A stretch of 64,000 nucleotides of DNA from Nocardia nova SH22a (GTDB taxonomy: Bacteria; Actinomycetota; Actinomycetes; Mycobacteriales; Mycobacteriaceae), in NCBI RefSeq assembly GCF_000523235.1, contig NZ_CP006850.1, positions 1,488,001 to 1,552,000 on the forward strand. The letters are read 5' to 3'. The number at the start of each line of letters is the position of its first letter. The first letter of the stretch is position 1. Under the pieces are notes generated by a model. The model saw only the letters and a program-made list of their open reading frames with translations, was not told the DNA's origin and searched no databases. This document shows, one piece after another, positions 34,753-43,564 of the stretch. The translations under genes were made by a program, and so were the position numbers.

Positions 34753-35550
34753 ATGGCGATGACGCTGCCGGGCTGGTCCCGCAAGGTTTCCCGGCGATCG
34801 TCCAACGGTCTGCAGTTGGTCGGCGGATTCTTCGCCATGTCGGCCGATGCCGTGCGGTTCGCCTTCCGCCGCCCGTTCCAGACTCGGGAATTCCTGGAAC
34901 AGGCATGGTTCGTCGCCCGGGTCTCGCTGATCCCGACGCTCCTGGTCGCCATCCCGTTCACGGTGCTGGTGAGTTTCACCCTCAACATCCTGCTGCGCGA
35001 GCTGGGCGCGGCCGATCTCAGCGGCGCGGGCGCGGCCTTCGGCGCGGTCACCCAGGTCGGTCCGATGGTCACGGTGCTGATCGTCGCGGGCTCGGGCGCC
35101 ACGGCGATGTGCGCGGATCTGGGCTCACGCACCATCCGTGAGGAGATCGCCGCCATGGAGGTGCTGGGCATCGACCCGGTGCAGCGCCTGGTCACCCCGC
35201 GCATGCTCGCCTCCGGGCTGGTGGCACTGCTGCTGAACAGCCTGGTCTGCATCATCGGCATCGCGGGCGGTTATGTGTTCTCCGTCTATGTGCAGAACGT
35301 GAATCCGGGCGCCTTCGCCAACGGCATCACCCTGCTGACCGGACTGAGCGAGGTCGTGATCTCCGCGGTCAAGGCGGTGCTGTTCGGGCTGGTGGCCGGG
35401 CTCATCGCCTGCTATCGCGGACTGATCGTGACCGGCGGCGCCAAGGCCGTCGGCAATGCGGTGAACGAGACCGTCGTCCTCGCGTTCGTGGCGTTGTTCG
35501 TCATCAATGTCATGGTCACCGCCATCGGCATCCAGATGACGGCCAAGTGA
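34753..35550 (+). CDS. yrbEA: YrbE-type ABC permease (MlaE family), first subunit
   Basis: 265 residues from ATG 34753; the in-frame extension back to 34549 is rich in Arg and poor in family similarity, so it is not used, though no strong ribosome-binding site marks 34753. MlaE fold with about five helices and the conserved cytoplasmic segment GSGATAMCADLGSRTIREEI (EExDA-type) followed by AMEVLGIDPVQRLVTPRMLA. Forms the membrane channel of an Mce lipid importer; the ATPase (MceG/Mkl) is encoded elsewhere. The stop overlaps the next start by 4 bases. Confidence 0.92.
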   Translation: MAMTLPGWSRKVSRRSSNGLQLVGGFFAMSADAVRFAFRRPFQTREFLEQAWFVARVSLIPTLLVAIPFTVLVSFTLNILLRELGAADLSGAGAAFGAVTQVGPMVTVLIVAGSGATAMCADLGSRTIREEIAAMEVLGIDPVQRLVTPRMLASGLVALLLNSLVCIIGIAGGYVFSVYVQNVNPGAFANGITLLTGLSEVVISAVKAVLFGLVAGLIACYRGLIVTGGAKAVGNAVNETVVLAFVALFVINVMVTAIGIQMTAK

Positions 35551-36407
35551 GGGAGACGGCTGTGGTTCTGGAAGCGAGATATCCGCGTGCCTTCCGGCGG
35601 ATGCGGGTGCCGGTGCGAAGCCTGGGAAATATCGGCGATCACACCCTCTTCTACTTCCGGGCGCTGTTCGGCGCACCGTTCGCGGCCTGGCGCTACAAGA
35701 AGGAGACCATCCGGCTCATCGCCGAATTCAGTATGGGCTCGGGCGCTTTGGCGGTCTTCGGCGGCACCGTGGTGATCGTCGGCTTCCTCACCCTGGCCAC
35801 CGGCGGCACGCTCGCCGTGCAGGGCTACAGCTCACTGGGCAATATCGGCATCGAGGCGCTGACCGGATTCCTGTCCGCGTTCATCAATGTGCGGATCTCG
35901 GCGCCGGTGGTGGCCGGTATCGGCCTGGCGGCCACCTTCGGCGCGGGCGCCACCGCGCAACTGGGCGCCATGCGGATCAACGAGGAGATCGACGCACTGG
36001 AATCCATTGCGATCGAACCGATCTCGTATCTGGTCGGAACCCGCATCGTCGCCGGGATGATCGCCATCACGCCGCTGTACTCACTGGCGGTCGTCGGTTC
36101 CTTCCTGGCCAGCCGGGTCACCACGGTCTTCCTGCTCGGCCAGTCCTCGGGGCTGTACGACCACTACTTCGCCACCTTCCTCAATCCGCTGGATCTGGTG
36201 TGGTCGTTCGTGCAGGCGATCCTCATGGCACTGACAATTCTGCTGATACACAGCTACTTCGGCTTCTTCGCCGCCGGTGGCCCCTCGGGTGTCGGCACCG
36301 CGGTCGGCAACGCGGTGCGGACCTCGCTGATCGCCGTCGTCTCGGTGACCCTGCTGGTCTCGCTGGCGATCTACGGTTCCAACGGCAATTTCAACCTGTC
36401 GGGCTAG
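35547..36407 (+). CDS. yrbEB: YrbE-type ABC permease (MlaE family), second subunit
   Basis: 286 residues, starting at GTG within GTGA of yrbEA. MlaE features: TGGTLAVQGYSSLGNIGIEA, LAATFGAGATAQLGAMRINE, EIDALESIAIEPISYLVGTR, and five to six helices. Pairs with the first YrbE subunit in the cytoplasmic membrane. Ends 10 bases before mceA. Confidence 0.94.
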   Translation: MRETAVVLEARYPRAFRRMRVPVRSLGNIGDHTLFYFRALFGAPFAAWRYKKETIRLIAEFSMGSGALAVFGGTVVIVGFLTLATGGTLAVQGYSSLGNIGIEALTGFLSAFINVRISAPVVAGIGLAATFGAGATAQLGAMRINEEIDALESIAIEPISYLVGTRIVAGMIAITPLYSLAVVGSFLASRVTTVFLLGQSSGLYDHYFATFLNPLDLVWSFVQAILMALTILLIHSYFGFFAAGGPSGVGTAVGNAVRTSLIAVVSVTLLVSLAIYGSNGNFNLSG

Positions 36408-36417
36408 GTGAGATGGC

Positions 36418-37584
36418 ATGCTGCGCAACATTTTACGTCCGGTCGTCGGCCTGCTCTCGATCGCCGCGCTGGTGGGGGTGGTGACGCTCGCGGTGGTGAT
36501 GTTCCGGGGCGGATTCGCCGACACCGTGCGGATCACCGTGCTGTCCCCGCGCGCGGGCCTGGTCATGTATCCCGATGCGAAGGTGAAGATGCGCGGGGTC
36601 ACCGTCGGAAAGGTGGCCTCGGTCGACGAACGCGACGACGGCACCGCCGCGATCCAGCTCGCGATCAATTCCGATCAGGTCCGGCGCATTCCGTCCAACA
36701 TCTCCGTGGACATCGCCTCCAGCACGGTGTTCGGTGCGAAATTCATCGAATTGCTGCCGCCCGCACAGCGATCCGCGACCTCGATCCACGCCGGGCAGAT
36801 CTTCGACTCCGGACATGTCACCGTCGAGATCAACACCATCTTCGAGCGCCTGACGGCGGTGCTGGGGCAGATCGAACCGGAGAAGCTGAACGAGACCCTC
36901 GGCGCCCTCGCCGGTGCGACCGACGGGCGGGGTGAGCAGGTGGGCCAGATGCTCACCGATCTCGACTCCTTCCTCGCCAAGGTCGAGCCCGCCTATCCGG
37001 CACTGAGCGGTGAGATCGCCGCCGGTCCGAAGGTGGCCGCCTCCTACGCCGACGCCGCGCCGGATCTCACCGCCACCGCCGCGAACGCCACGACCTTCAG
37101 CAAGACGATCACCGACGAGCAGAAGAATCTGGACGCCCTGCTGGTCAGCGCCATCGGCCTGGGTGATGTCGGTAATCAGGTGCTCGGCGACAACGGGCCC
37201 ACGCTGACCTCGATGCTGCACATGCTGGTGCCCACCACGGATCTGGTGAACGAATACGGGCCCGGCCTGAAATGTTCGATCGAGGGCCTGGACTACCTCG
37301 ATCACGTCCCGCCCGCCCAGGTGCCGGGCATCGGCCTGACGGTCAACTTCCTCTGGGGCGCACCGAAATACGAGTATCCCCGCGATCTGCCCAAGGTGGC
37401 CGCGACCGGCGGGCCGCAGTGTTCGGTGCTGCCGGTGCCCTACAACGGGCACCCGCCGTTCCTGGTCGTCGACGACGGCGCCGTGCCGTTCCCGAACACG
37501 AACCGCACGGTCCAGCTGGGGCCCGATCTGCTGCGCGACGTCCTGCTCGCGCCGCCCCCCGCACCGAACGGAGCCCCGAAATGA
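36418..37584 (+). CDS. mceA: MceA-type protein of the Mce lipid-import complex
   Basis: 388 residues. One N-terminal helix (VVGLLSIAALVGVVTLAVVM), then the MCE/MlaD domain (DTVRITVLSPRAGLVMYPDA, VKMRGVTVGKVASVDER, INSDQVRRIPSNISVDIASS, VFGAKFIELLPP) and a long helical tail up to about residue 250, ending in a C-terminal domain with VNEYGPGLKCSIEGLDYLD. Mce subunits build a hexameric tube reaching from the YrbE permease towards the mycomembrane to carry lipids such as sterols or fatty acids. Stop overlaps the mceB start (ATGA). Confidence 0.94.
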   Translation: MLRNILRPVVGLLSIAALVGVVTLAVVMFRGGFADTVRITVLSPRAGLVMYPDAKVKMRGVTVGKVASVDERDDGTAAIQLAINSDQVRRIPSNISVDIASSTVFGAKFIELLPPAQRSATSIHAGQIFDSGHVTVEINTIFERLTAVLGQIEPEKLNETLGALAGATDGRGEQVGQMLTDLDSFLAKVEPAYPALSGEIAAGPKVAASYADAAPDLTATAANATTFSKTITDEQKNLDALLVSAIGLGDVGNQVLGDNGPTLTSMLHMLVPTTDLVNEYGPGLKCSIEGLDYLDHVPPAQVPGIGLTVNFLWGAPKYEYPRDLPKVAATGGPQCSVLPVPYNGHPPFLVVDDGAVPFPNTNRTVQLGPDLLRDVLLAPPPAPNGAPK

Positions 37585-38603
37585 GCCCGCGCAGTGCACC
37601 ACTGCTGAAATTCAGCGCCTTCGCCGTCGTGATGGTGGTGCTGTCGGCCTTCCTGGTTCTGGTGTTCGGCCAGTACCGGACGGGGTCGACCAACAGTTAT
37701 TCGGCGGTCTTCACCGATTCCTCGGGTGTGCATTCCGGGGAGAGTGTGCGGGTGGCCGGGGTGGAGGTCGGCAAGATCCGCGGCGTTCACCTGCGCGACG
37801 ATCAGAAGGTGGTCGTCGATTTCGACGCCGATCGCGATGTCGTCCTCACCGGCGGCACCAAGGTGGCCATCCGCTATCTGAATCTGGTCGGTGACCGCTA
37901 TCTGGAACTCACCGACGGTCCCGGATCGACCCAGGTGCTGCGGCCCGGCTCGCGGATCCCGCTCGCGCAGACCACCCCCGCACTGGATCTGGATCTGCTG
38001 CTGGGCGGTCTGAAACCCGTTCTGCAGGGCCTGAATCCGAATGATGTGAACTCGCTGACCTGGTCGCTGGTGCAGATCGTGCAGGGCCAGGAGAACACGA
38101 TGGATTCGCTGCTGACCAAGACCGCCTCGTTCTCGTCCAAACTGGCCGACACCAGCGATGTGGTAGGCAAGCTGATCGACAATCTGAACATCGTCATGAA
38201 GACGTTGTCCGACAACGGATCCCAGTTCTCCGACGCCATCGACCGGCTCGAGCAGCTGATAACCCAGCTGTCCCAGGATCGCGACCCCATCGGATCGGCG
38301 ATCGACGCCCTGGACAAGGGCACCGCCTCGGTCGCCGATCTGCTCACCCAGGCCCGGCCGTCACTGGCCGCAAATATCGAACAATTGTCGCGGCTGGCCC
38401 CGGCCGTGGACAACAACAAGGGTGAACTCGATGCCGCGCTGGGGCGCGCGCCGGAGAACTTCCGCAAGATGGTCCGCACCGGCGCCTACGGCAGCTTCAT
38501 CCAGTACTTCGTCTGCGGACTGACCATCCGGGTCAACGATCCCTCGGGCCAGGTCGTCCAGTTGCCCTGGATCGAAACCAAAACGGGAAGGTGCGCACCG
38601 TAA
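37581..38603 (+). CDS. mceB: MceB-type protein
   Basis: 340 residues from ATG 37581. N-terminal helix (FSAFAVVMVVLSAFLVLVFG), MCE domain (NSYSAVFTDSSGVHSGESVR, VAGVEVGKIRGVHLRDDQKV, YLNLVGDRYLELTDG), then helices with the repeated heptad-like part IDNLNIVMKTLSDNGSQFSD, and a typical end with a Cys (FVCGLTIRVND). The stop is directly followed by the mceC start, without any spacer. Confidence 0.94.
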   Translation: MSPRSAPLLKFSAFAVVMVVLSAFLVLVFGQYRTGSTNSYSAVFTDSSGVHSGESVRVAGVEVGKIRGVHLRDDQKVVVDFDADRDVVLTGGTKVAIRYLNLVGDRYLELTDGPGSTQVLRPGSRIPLAQTTPALDLDLLLGGLKPVLQGLNPNDVNSLTWSLVQIVQGQENTMDSLLTKTASFSSKLADTSDVVGKLIDNLNIVMKTLSDNGSQFSDAIDRLEQLITQLSQDRDPIGSAIDALDKGTASVADLLTQARPSLAANIEQLSRLAPAVDNNKGELDAALGRAPENFRKMVRTGAYGSFIQYFVCGLTIRVNDPSGQVVQLPWIETKTGRCAP

Positions 38604-39638
38604 ATGTTGCACTATCGCGGCGCTCACCTGCTGCGCCCGGGACTCGTCGGCATCGTGGTCATCGTCTGCGTGATCATGATCGGCCTGCAGTCCCAGAAGT
38701 TCATCTCCTGGGGCACCACCGTCCGATACAAGGCGTTGTTCGCCGAGGCGGCCGGACTCGCCGTCGGCGACGACGTGATCGTCTCCGGCGTGCGGGTCGG
38801 CAAGGTACAGAAGATCGGACTGGAGAACGGGGATGCCGCCGTGGTGTTCTCGGTCGATTCCACGATCCGGCTGGGCGCCGACACCTCGGCGCACATCAAG
38901 ACCAATTCGCTGCTGGGCAAACGGGATCTGACGGTCGTCTCGGGGGGATCGGGACGATTGCACACGCTCGACACGATTCCCGAGAACCGGACCTCGGCGC
39001 CCTATTCGCTCACCGACGCGGTCGGGGATCTCACCACCAAGACCGCCGCGGTGGACACCGACGCGCTCAACCGCTCCCTCGACATGCTCTCGCAGACACT
39101 CGATCACATCGCCCCGCAGGTGGGACCGGCCTTCGACGGACTGACGGAGTTGTCGAAGACCATCAACAGCCGCAACCAATCACTGCGCGATCTGCTCGGC
39201 AGCGCGAGCACGGTGACCTCGGTGCTGTCCCAGCGCAGTCAACAGGTGAATTCGCTTATCCTGAACGCGAATTCGCTGCTGGAGGTGCTGGCGGCGCGAC
39301 GCCAGGAGATCGTCGAGCTGCTGGCCAACACCTCGGCGGTGGCCAAACAGCTCTCGGGTCTGGTCGCCGACAACGAGGCCCAGCTCGGGCCCACCCTGGA
39401 CCGGTTGAATTCGGTGGCCGCGATGCTCGAGAAGAACCGCGACAACATCGGCAAGGCGATACCCGGGTACGCCAAAGTGGCGCTGACCCAGGGCGAAGCG
39501 GTGTCCGGTGGTCGTTTCTACAACGCGTACGTCGCGAATCTCATCGACGGCAACGATATTCAGCCCTTCATCGACGCCGCCTTCGGTGTGAATCCGCCTG
39601 CCCCGTTCCCGATACCGCATCCGGAGCCGCCGCGATGA
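38604..39638 (+). CDS. mceC: MceC-type protein
   Basis: 344 residues. Helix LVGIVVIVCVIMIGLQ, MCE domain (VRYKALFAEAAGLAVGDDVI, VSGVRVGKVQKIGLENGDAA, NSLLGKRDLTVVSGG), coiled helical region with a RDLLGSASTVTSVLSQRSQQ segment, and the Pro-rich end PPAPFPIPHPEPPR typical of MceC. Overlaps mceD by 4 bases. Confidence 0.94.
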   Translation: MLHYRGAHLLRPGLVGIVVIVCVIMIGLQSQKFISWGTTVRYKALFAEAAGLAVGDDVIVSGVRVGKVQKIGLENGDAAVVFSVDSTIRLGADTSAHIKTNSLLGKRDLTVVSGGSGRLHTLDTIPENRTSAPYSLTDAVGDLTTKTAAVDTDALNRSLDMLSQTLDHIAPQVGPAFDGLTELSKTINSRNQSLRDLLGSASTVTSVLSQRSQQVNSLILNANSLLEVLAARRQEIVELLANTSAVAKQLSGLVADNEAQLGPTLDRLNSVAAMLEKNRDNIGKAIPGYAKVALTQGEAVSGGRFYNAYVANLIDGNDIQPFIDAAFGVNPPAPFPIPHPEPPR

Positions 39639-40870
39639 ACAAGACCTGGATACTGCGGATCGCCGGTGCCGTGATCGCCGTCGTGGTGGTCGTCACCGGA
39701 GGGGTGATCGGATATCGGGAGCTGTTCGGCCCCAAGCATTTCACCGCGATCTTCAGCACCGCCACCGCCATCTATCCCGGTGACGATGTGCGGGTCGCGG
39801 GGGTGCGGGTGGGCCGGATCGCCTCGATCCAGCCGCAGGGCACCACCACGAAAATGGTGCTCGATGTGGACCGGGGGGTGAATATCCCGGCCGACGCGAA
39901 GGCGGTGATCGTGGCGCAGAGCCTGATCGCGGCCCGATACGTCCAGCTCACCCCTTCCTACAAGTCGAGCGGACCGACCCTGGCCGACAATGCGGTTATT
40001 CCGTTACAGCGCACCGCGGTACCGGTCGAATGGGACGAGATCAAATCCCAGTTGACCAAGCTGGCAACGAGTCTGGGCCCCAACGGCGACTCGCAGAGCA
40101 GTTCGATGGGACGTTTCATCGACAGTACCGCCGGCGCCCTGGGCGGTAACGGTGAGAAGCTGCGCGCCATGCTCGCCCAATTGTCCGGGGTGGGCCGCAT
40201 CCTCGCCGACGGCAGCGGCAATATCGTCGATATCCTGCAGAATCTGCAGACCTTCGTGAGCGCATTGCAGAACAGTGGCGCCGAGATCGTGCAGTTCGAG
40301 AATCGGCTCGCGACGCTGACCAGCGTTGTCGACGACAGTAAGACGGATTTGGACGCGGCGGTGAAGAATCTGTCGGTCGCGGTCGGCGAGGTGCAGCGAT
40401 TCGTGTCCGAAAACCGGGACAGGACCAGTGAGCAGGTGCAGCGACTGGCGAATGTGACGCAGAATCTGGTCGACCATCGCGGCGATCTGGAGAATCTGCT
40501 GCACATCGCGCCGAACAGCATCGCGAACTTCTATCACATCTACAATCCCGACACCGGTACCGAGGCAGGCGCTTTCGAGCTGAACAACTTCACGAATCCG
40601 ATGCAGTTCATCTGCGCGGGCGTGGGAGCCATCGAGAATGCGACGGCCGCCGAATCCGCGCAGAAATGCCGCCAGTATCTGGGGCCGATCCTGCCGCTGA
40701 TCTCGTTCAACTATCTGCCGTTCCCGTTCAGTCCGGGAATGGGACCGGCGCCGGATCCGAAGAACATCATCTACAGCGAACCGAGTCTGATACCGAATGC
40801 CGCTGCGCAACAACCCGGTCCGCCGCCACCGGCCTCGGTCGGCGAACTGCTGCAGCCGTGGGGAAGGTGA
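39635..40870 (+). CDS. mceD: MceD-type protein
   Basis: 411 residues from ATG 39635; longer frames lie in mceC shadow sequence. Helix WILRIAGAVIAVVVVVTGGV, MCE domain (FTAIFSTATAIYPGDDVRVA, GVRVGRIASIQPQGTTTKMV, IVAQSLIAARYVQLTP), long helical part, and the MceD C-terminus with ANFYHIYNPDTGTEAGAFEL, two Cys residues (FICAGVG, QKCRQYLGP) and a Pro-rich tail. Confidence 0.94.
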   Translation: MNKTWILRIAGAVIAVVVVVTGGVIGYRELFGPKHFTAIFSTATAIYPGDDVRVAGVRVGRIASIQPQGTTTKMVLDVDRGVNIPADAKAVIVAQSLIAARYVQLTPSYKSSGPTLADNAVIPLQRTAVPVEWDEIKSQLTKLATSLGPNGDSQSSSMGRFIDSTAGALGGNGEKLRAMLAQLSGVGRILADGSGNIVDILQNLQTFVSALQNSGAEIVQFENRLATLTSVVDDSKTDLDAAVKNLSVAVGEVQRFVSENRDRTSEQVQRLANVTQNLVDHRGDLENLLHIAPNSIANFYHIYNPDTGTEAGAFELNNFTNPMQFICAGVGAIENATAAESAQKCRQYLGPILPLISFNYLPFPFSPGMGPAPDPKNIIYSEPSLIPNAAAQQPGPPPPASVGELLQPWGR

Positions 40871-42009
40871 GCACGATGAGGATCCGGCAACTCGCCGTAG
40901 GGCTCTGCGTGCTGCTCGCCACCGCCGGTTGCGGCTGGCACGGGGTGGATTCGCTGCCGCTGCCCGGTGCCACCGGCCGCGGTTCCGGCGCCGCCGTCTA
41001 TCACGTCGAGATGGCGAATGTCGGTACGCTGGTATCGAATTCGCCGGTGATGATCGACGATGTCACGGTCGGCAGCGTGGGCGCCATCAGCGTGCGCGGC
41101 TGGCATGCCGATGTCGAGGTGTCGGTGAAACCCGATGTGGTGGTGCCCGCGAATGTGGTGGCCACCATCGGCCAGACCAGTCTGCTGGGCTCGACCCACC
41201 TGGCGCTGAATCCGCCGCCCGGCGCCGCGCCCAGCGGACGGCTGCAACCCGGCGCGACCGTGCCGATCGACCGGACCTCGACCTATCCGTCCACCGAACA
41301 GACCCTGGCCTCGCTGTCGGTGGTCCTCAACGGCGGCGGGATGGGGCAGATCAACGACATCATCCACAATCTGAACGCCGCCTTCTCCGGGAGAGAAGGC
41401 GCGATCCACGATCTGATTCCGCGCCTCGACGCGTTCATGACGGTGCTCGATCAGCAGCGCGACAATCTCCTGGCGACCGTGACCCAGCTGAATCGGATGT
41501 CGGAAACCTTTGCCCAGCAACGCGATACGGTCAGCGAGACATTGCAGAAGATCGGCCCCGCACTCGATGTGCTGTTGAAGGAACGCCCCAACATCACCAC
41601 CGCGCTGGACAAACTGCACACCTTCAGCGATACCGCGACGGGTGTGATCTCGCAGGTGCAGTCGGATCTGCTGACGAACCTGCGCAATCTGGAACCGGCC
41701 CTGCAACAGCTGGCCGATGTGGGGCCCAAGATCCCGAGCGCGGCCTCGTTCCTCACCGTGTTCCCCTACGGCCAGTACGGCATCGACCACGGCATCAAGG
41801 GCGATTACATCAACCTGTTCGCCACCATCGACCTCACCGTGCCGCGCCTGCAACGCGAACTGCTGCTCGGCACCCCGTGGGGTGATCCGAACGCGGTGGT
41901 GCAGGCCATGGTCGGCGATCCCGGTTACGGAAAACAGACCAACGATCCGCTGGGGGCGCCGCTGCAGCCGCCTGCCGATTCGCCGGCACCGAACGGAGGC
42001 GGCCGATGA
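40867..42009 (+). CDS. mceE: MceE-type lipoprotein
   Basis: 380 residues from GTG 40867 (GTGA overlap with mceD; ATG 40876 is the alternative). The lipobox LLATAGC at about residues 16-22 predicts lipid attachment, as is typical for MceE. MCE domain: VYHVEMANVGTLVSNSPVMI, DDVTVGSVGAISVRGWHADV, IGQTSLLGSTHLALNPP; then helices and the family end (FLTVFPYGQYGIDHGIKGDY, INLFATIDLTVP). Confidence 0.94.
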   Translation: MSTMRIRQLAVGLCVLLATAGCGWHGVDSLPLPGATGRGSGAAVYHVEMANVGTLVSNSPVMIDDVTVGSVGAISVRGWHADVEVSVKPDVVVPANVVATIGQTSLLGSTHLALNPPPGAAPSGRLQPGATVPIDRTSTYPSTEQTLASLSVVLNGGGMGQINDIIHNLNAAFSGREGAIHDLIPRLDAFMTVLDQQRDNLLATVTQLNRMSETFAQQRDTVSETLQKIGPALDVLLKERPNITTALDKLHTFSDTATGVISQVQSDLLTNLRNLEPALQQLADVGPKIPSAASFLTVFPYGQYGIDHGIKGDYINLFATIDLTVPRLQRELLLGTPWGDPNAVVQAMVGDPGYGKQTNDPLGAPLQPPADSPAPNGGGR

Positions 42010-43544
42010 TTCTCACCCGGTTCGTGCGCGCGCAATTGGTCATCTTCGCGATCCTCGCGGTGATCGGCATGGTCGCGATGGCCGTGCAGTACATGAAACT
42101 GCCGACCCTCGCCGGAGTCGGCACGATGAAGGTGACACTGGAACTGCCGACCTCGGGTGGTCTGTACCGGTTCGGCAATGTGACCTACCGCGGTGTCCAG
42201 ATCGGCAAGGTGACCTCGGTGGACCTCACCGACAACGGCGTGAAGGCGACGCTGGCCATCGACGGCGGGCACAAGATCCCCGCCGACCTCGAGGCCGAGG
42301 TGCGCAGCGTGTCCGCGGTCGGTGAGCAGTACGTCGATCTGCGTCCGCGCACCGACGCGGCGCCCTATCTGCACGACGGCTCGGTCATCGACGTGCGGGC
42401 GGCCACCGTGCCGCAGCCGGTCGGCCCGATGCTCGACAAGCTGGACAGCCTGGTCTCGAGCATTCCGAAGGACAAACTGCACAATATGCTCGGCGAGATG
42501 TTCACCGGGCTCAACGGCGCCGGGTACGACCTGCAATCGCTGCTGGACTCGGCGTCGAAGGTCGCCGCCGACGCTGACAAGACCGGCGACACCACCCGGG
42601 CACTGCTGGAAGGCGCACAGCCACTGGTGGATTCGCAGGACCAGTCCGCCGACGCCATCCGGATCTGGGCACGCAGCCTCGCCGGGGTCACCGGACAGCT
42701 CTCCGCCGACGACTCCCAGGTGCGTTCACTGCTCGACAAGGGACCGGGTGCGTTACAAGAGTCGACCAAACTGCTCAATTCGGTGAAACTCACACTGCCC
42801 GTGCTGTTGTCGAACCTGACCTCGGTCGCGCAACTGGGCGTGACCTACCACGCCAACCTGGAACAGATCCTGGTGCTGCTCCCGCCGGAGGTCTCCATCG
42901 TCGAGGCCGTGCAGCCCACCAAGAACGCACAGGGACTGGGACTCGGCGACTTCCGGATCAGCGGCGTCTCCGACCCGCCCGCGTGCACGGTCGGCTTCCT
43001 ACCCCCGTCCCAGTGGCGCGACCCGTCCGACACCACCACCATCGACACCCCCGACAACCTGTACTGCAAACTGCCACAGGACTCGCCGGTGGCAGTGCGC
43101 GGAGTGCGCAACTTCCCGTGCGCGACCCATCCCGGGAAGCGGGCGCCGACGGCCGAGATGTGCAACAGCGACCAGGATTTCGTGCCGGTGGCGCCGGATC
43201 AGCCGGTGGTGGGGCCGTATCCGCGCGACCCGAATCTGGAATCCCAAGGGGTGCCGCCGGATACGCGGCCGTTCCCGACACCGTCCGACCCGCCGCCGCC
43301 ACCGCTCGTGCCGCAGCTTCCGCCGTTGCCGCAGCTTCCCAAGATTCCGTTGCCGCAGATTCCGGGGCTTCCGGCACCCGCCGCCGCACCCGCTTCCGCC
43401 ACCGGAAAGACCACTCCCTCAGTGGCATTCGCGCACTATGACCCGCATACGGGGAAGTACTTGGGGCCGGACGGGACGATGTATCGGCAACAGGACTTGG
43501 CCGCTACCCGGCCTGCTGGGTGGAAGGATTTGGTGCTGCACTGA
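42006..43544 (+). CDS. mceF: MceF-type protein
   Basis: 512 residues, last gene of the operon, ATGA overlap with mceE. N-terminal helix (LVIFAILAVIGMVAMAVQYM), MCE domain (TLELPTSGGLYRFGNVTYRG, VQIGKVTSVDLTDNGVKATL, VSAVGEQYVDLRPR), helices, a Cys-containing domain (SDPPACTVGFLPPSQWRDP, NLYCKLPQDSPVAVRGVRNF), and a Pro-rich tail from about residue 410 ending HYDPHTGKYLGPDGTMY. The stop codon lies inside the first copy of a 19-bp tandem repeat. Confidence 0.94.
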   Translation: MILTRFVRAQLVIFAILAVIGMVAMAVQYMKLPTLAGVGTMKVTLELPTSGGLYRFGNVTYRGVQIGKVTSVDLTDNGVKATLAIDGGHKIPADLEAEVRSVSAVGEQYVDLRPRTDAAPYLHDGSVIDVRAATVPQPVGPMLDKLDSLVSSIPKDKLHNMLGEMFTGLNGAGYDLQSLLDSASKVAADADKTGDTTRALLEGAQPLVDSQDQSADAIRIWARSLAGVTGQLSADDSQVRSLLDKGPGALQESTKLLNSVKLTLPVLLSNLTSVAQLGVTYHANLEQILVLLPPEVSIVEAVQPTKNAQGLGLGDFRISGVSDPPACTVGFLPPSQWRDPSDTTTIDTPDNLYCKLPQDSPVAVRGVRNFPCATHPGKRAPTAEMCNSDQDFVPVAPDQPVVGPYPRDPNLESQGVPPDTRPFPTPSDPPPPPLVPQLPPLPQLPKIPLPQIPGLPAPAAAPASATGKTTPSVAFAHYDPHTGKYLGPDGTMYRQQDLAATRPAGWKDLVLH

Positions 43545-43564
43545 AGATTTGGTGCTGCACTGAA
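43527..43564 (+). repeat. 19-bp perfect tandem duplication across the mceF stop
   Basis: The unit starting GATTTGGTGCTGCACTGAA occurs at 43527-43545 and again at 43546-43564 without mismatch; the first copy contains the mceF stop. Degenerate relatives (GGTGCGTTGAAG, GGTGCGCTGAAG, GGTGCTGCACCTGAAG) follow up to about 43700. Confidence 0.9.
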
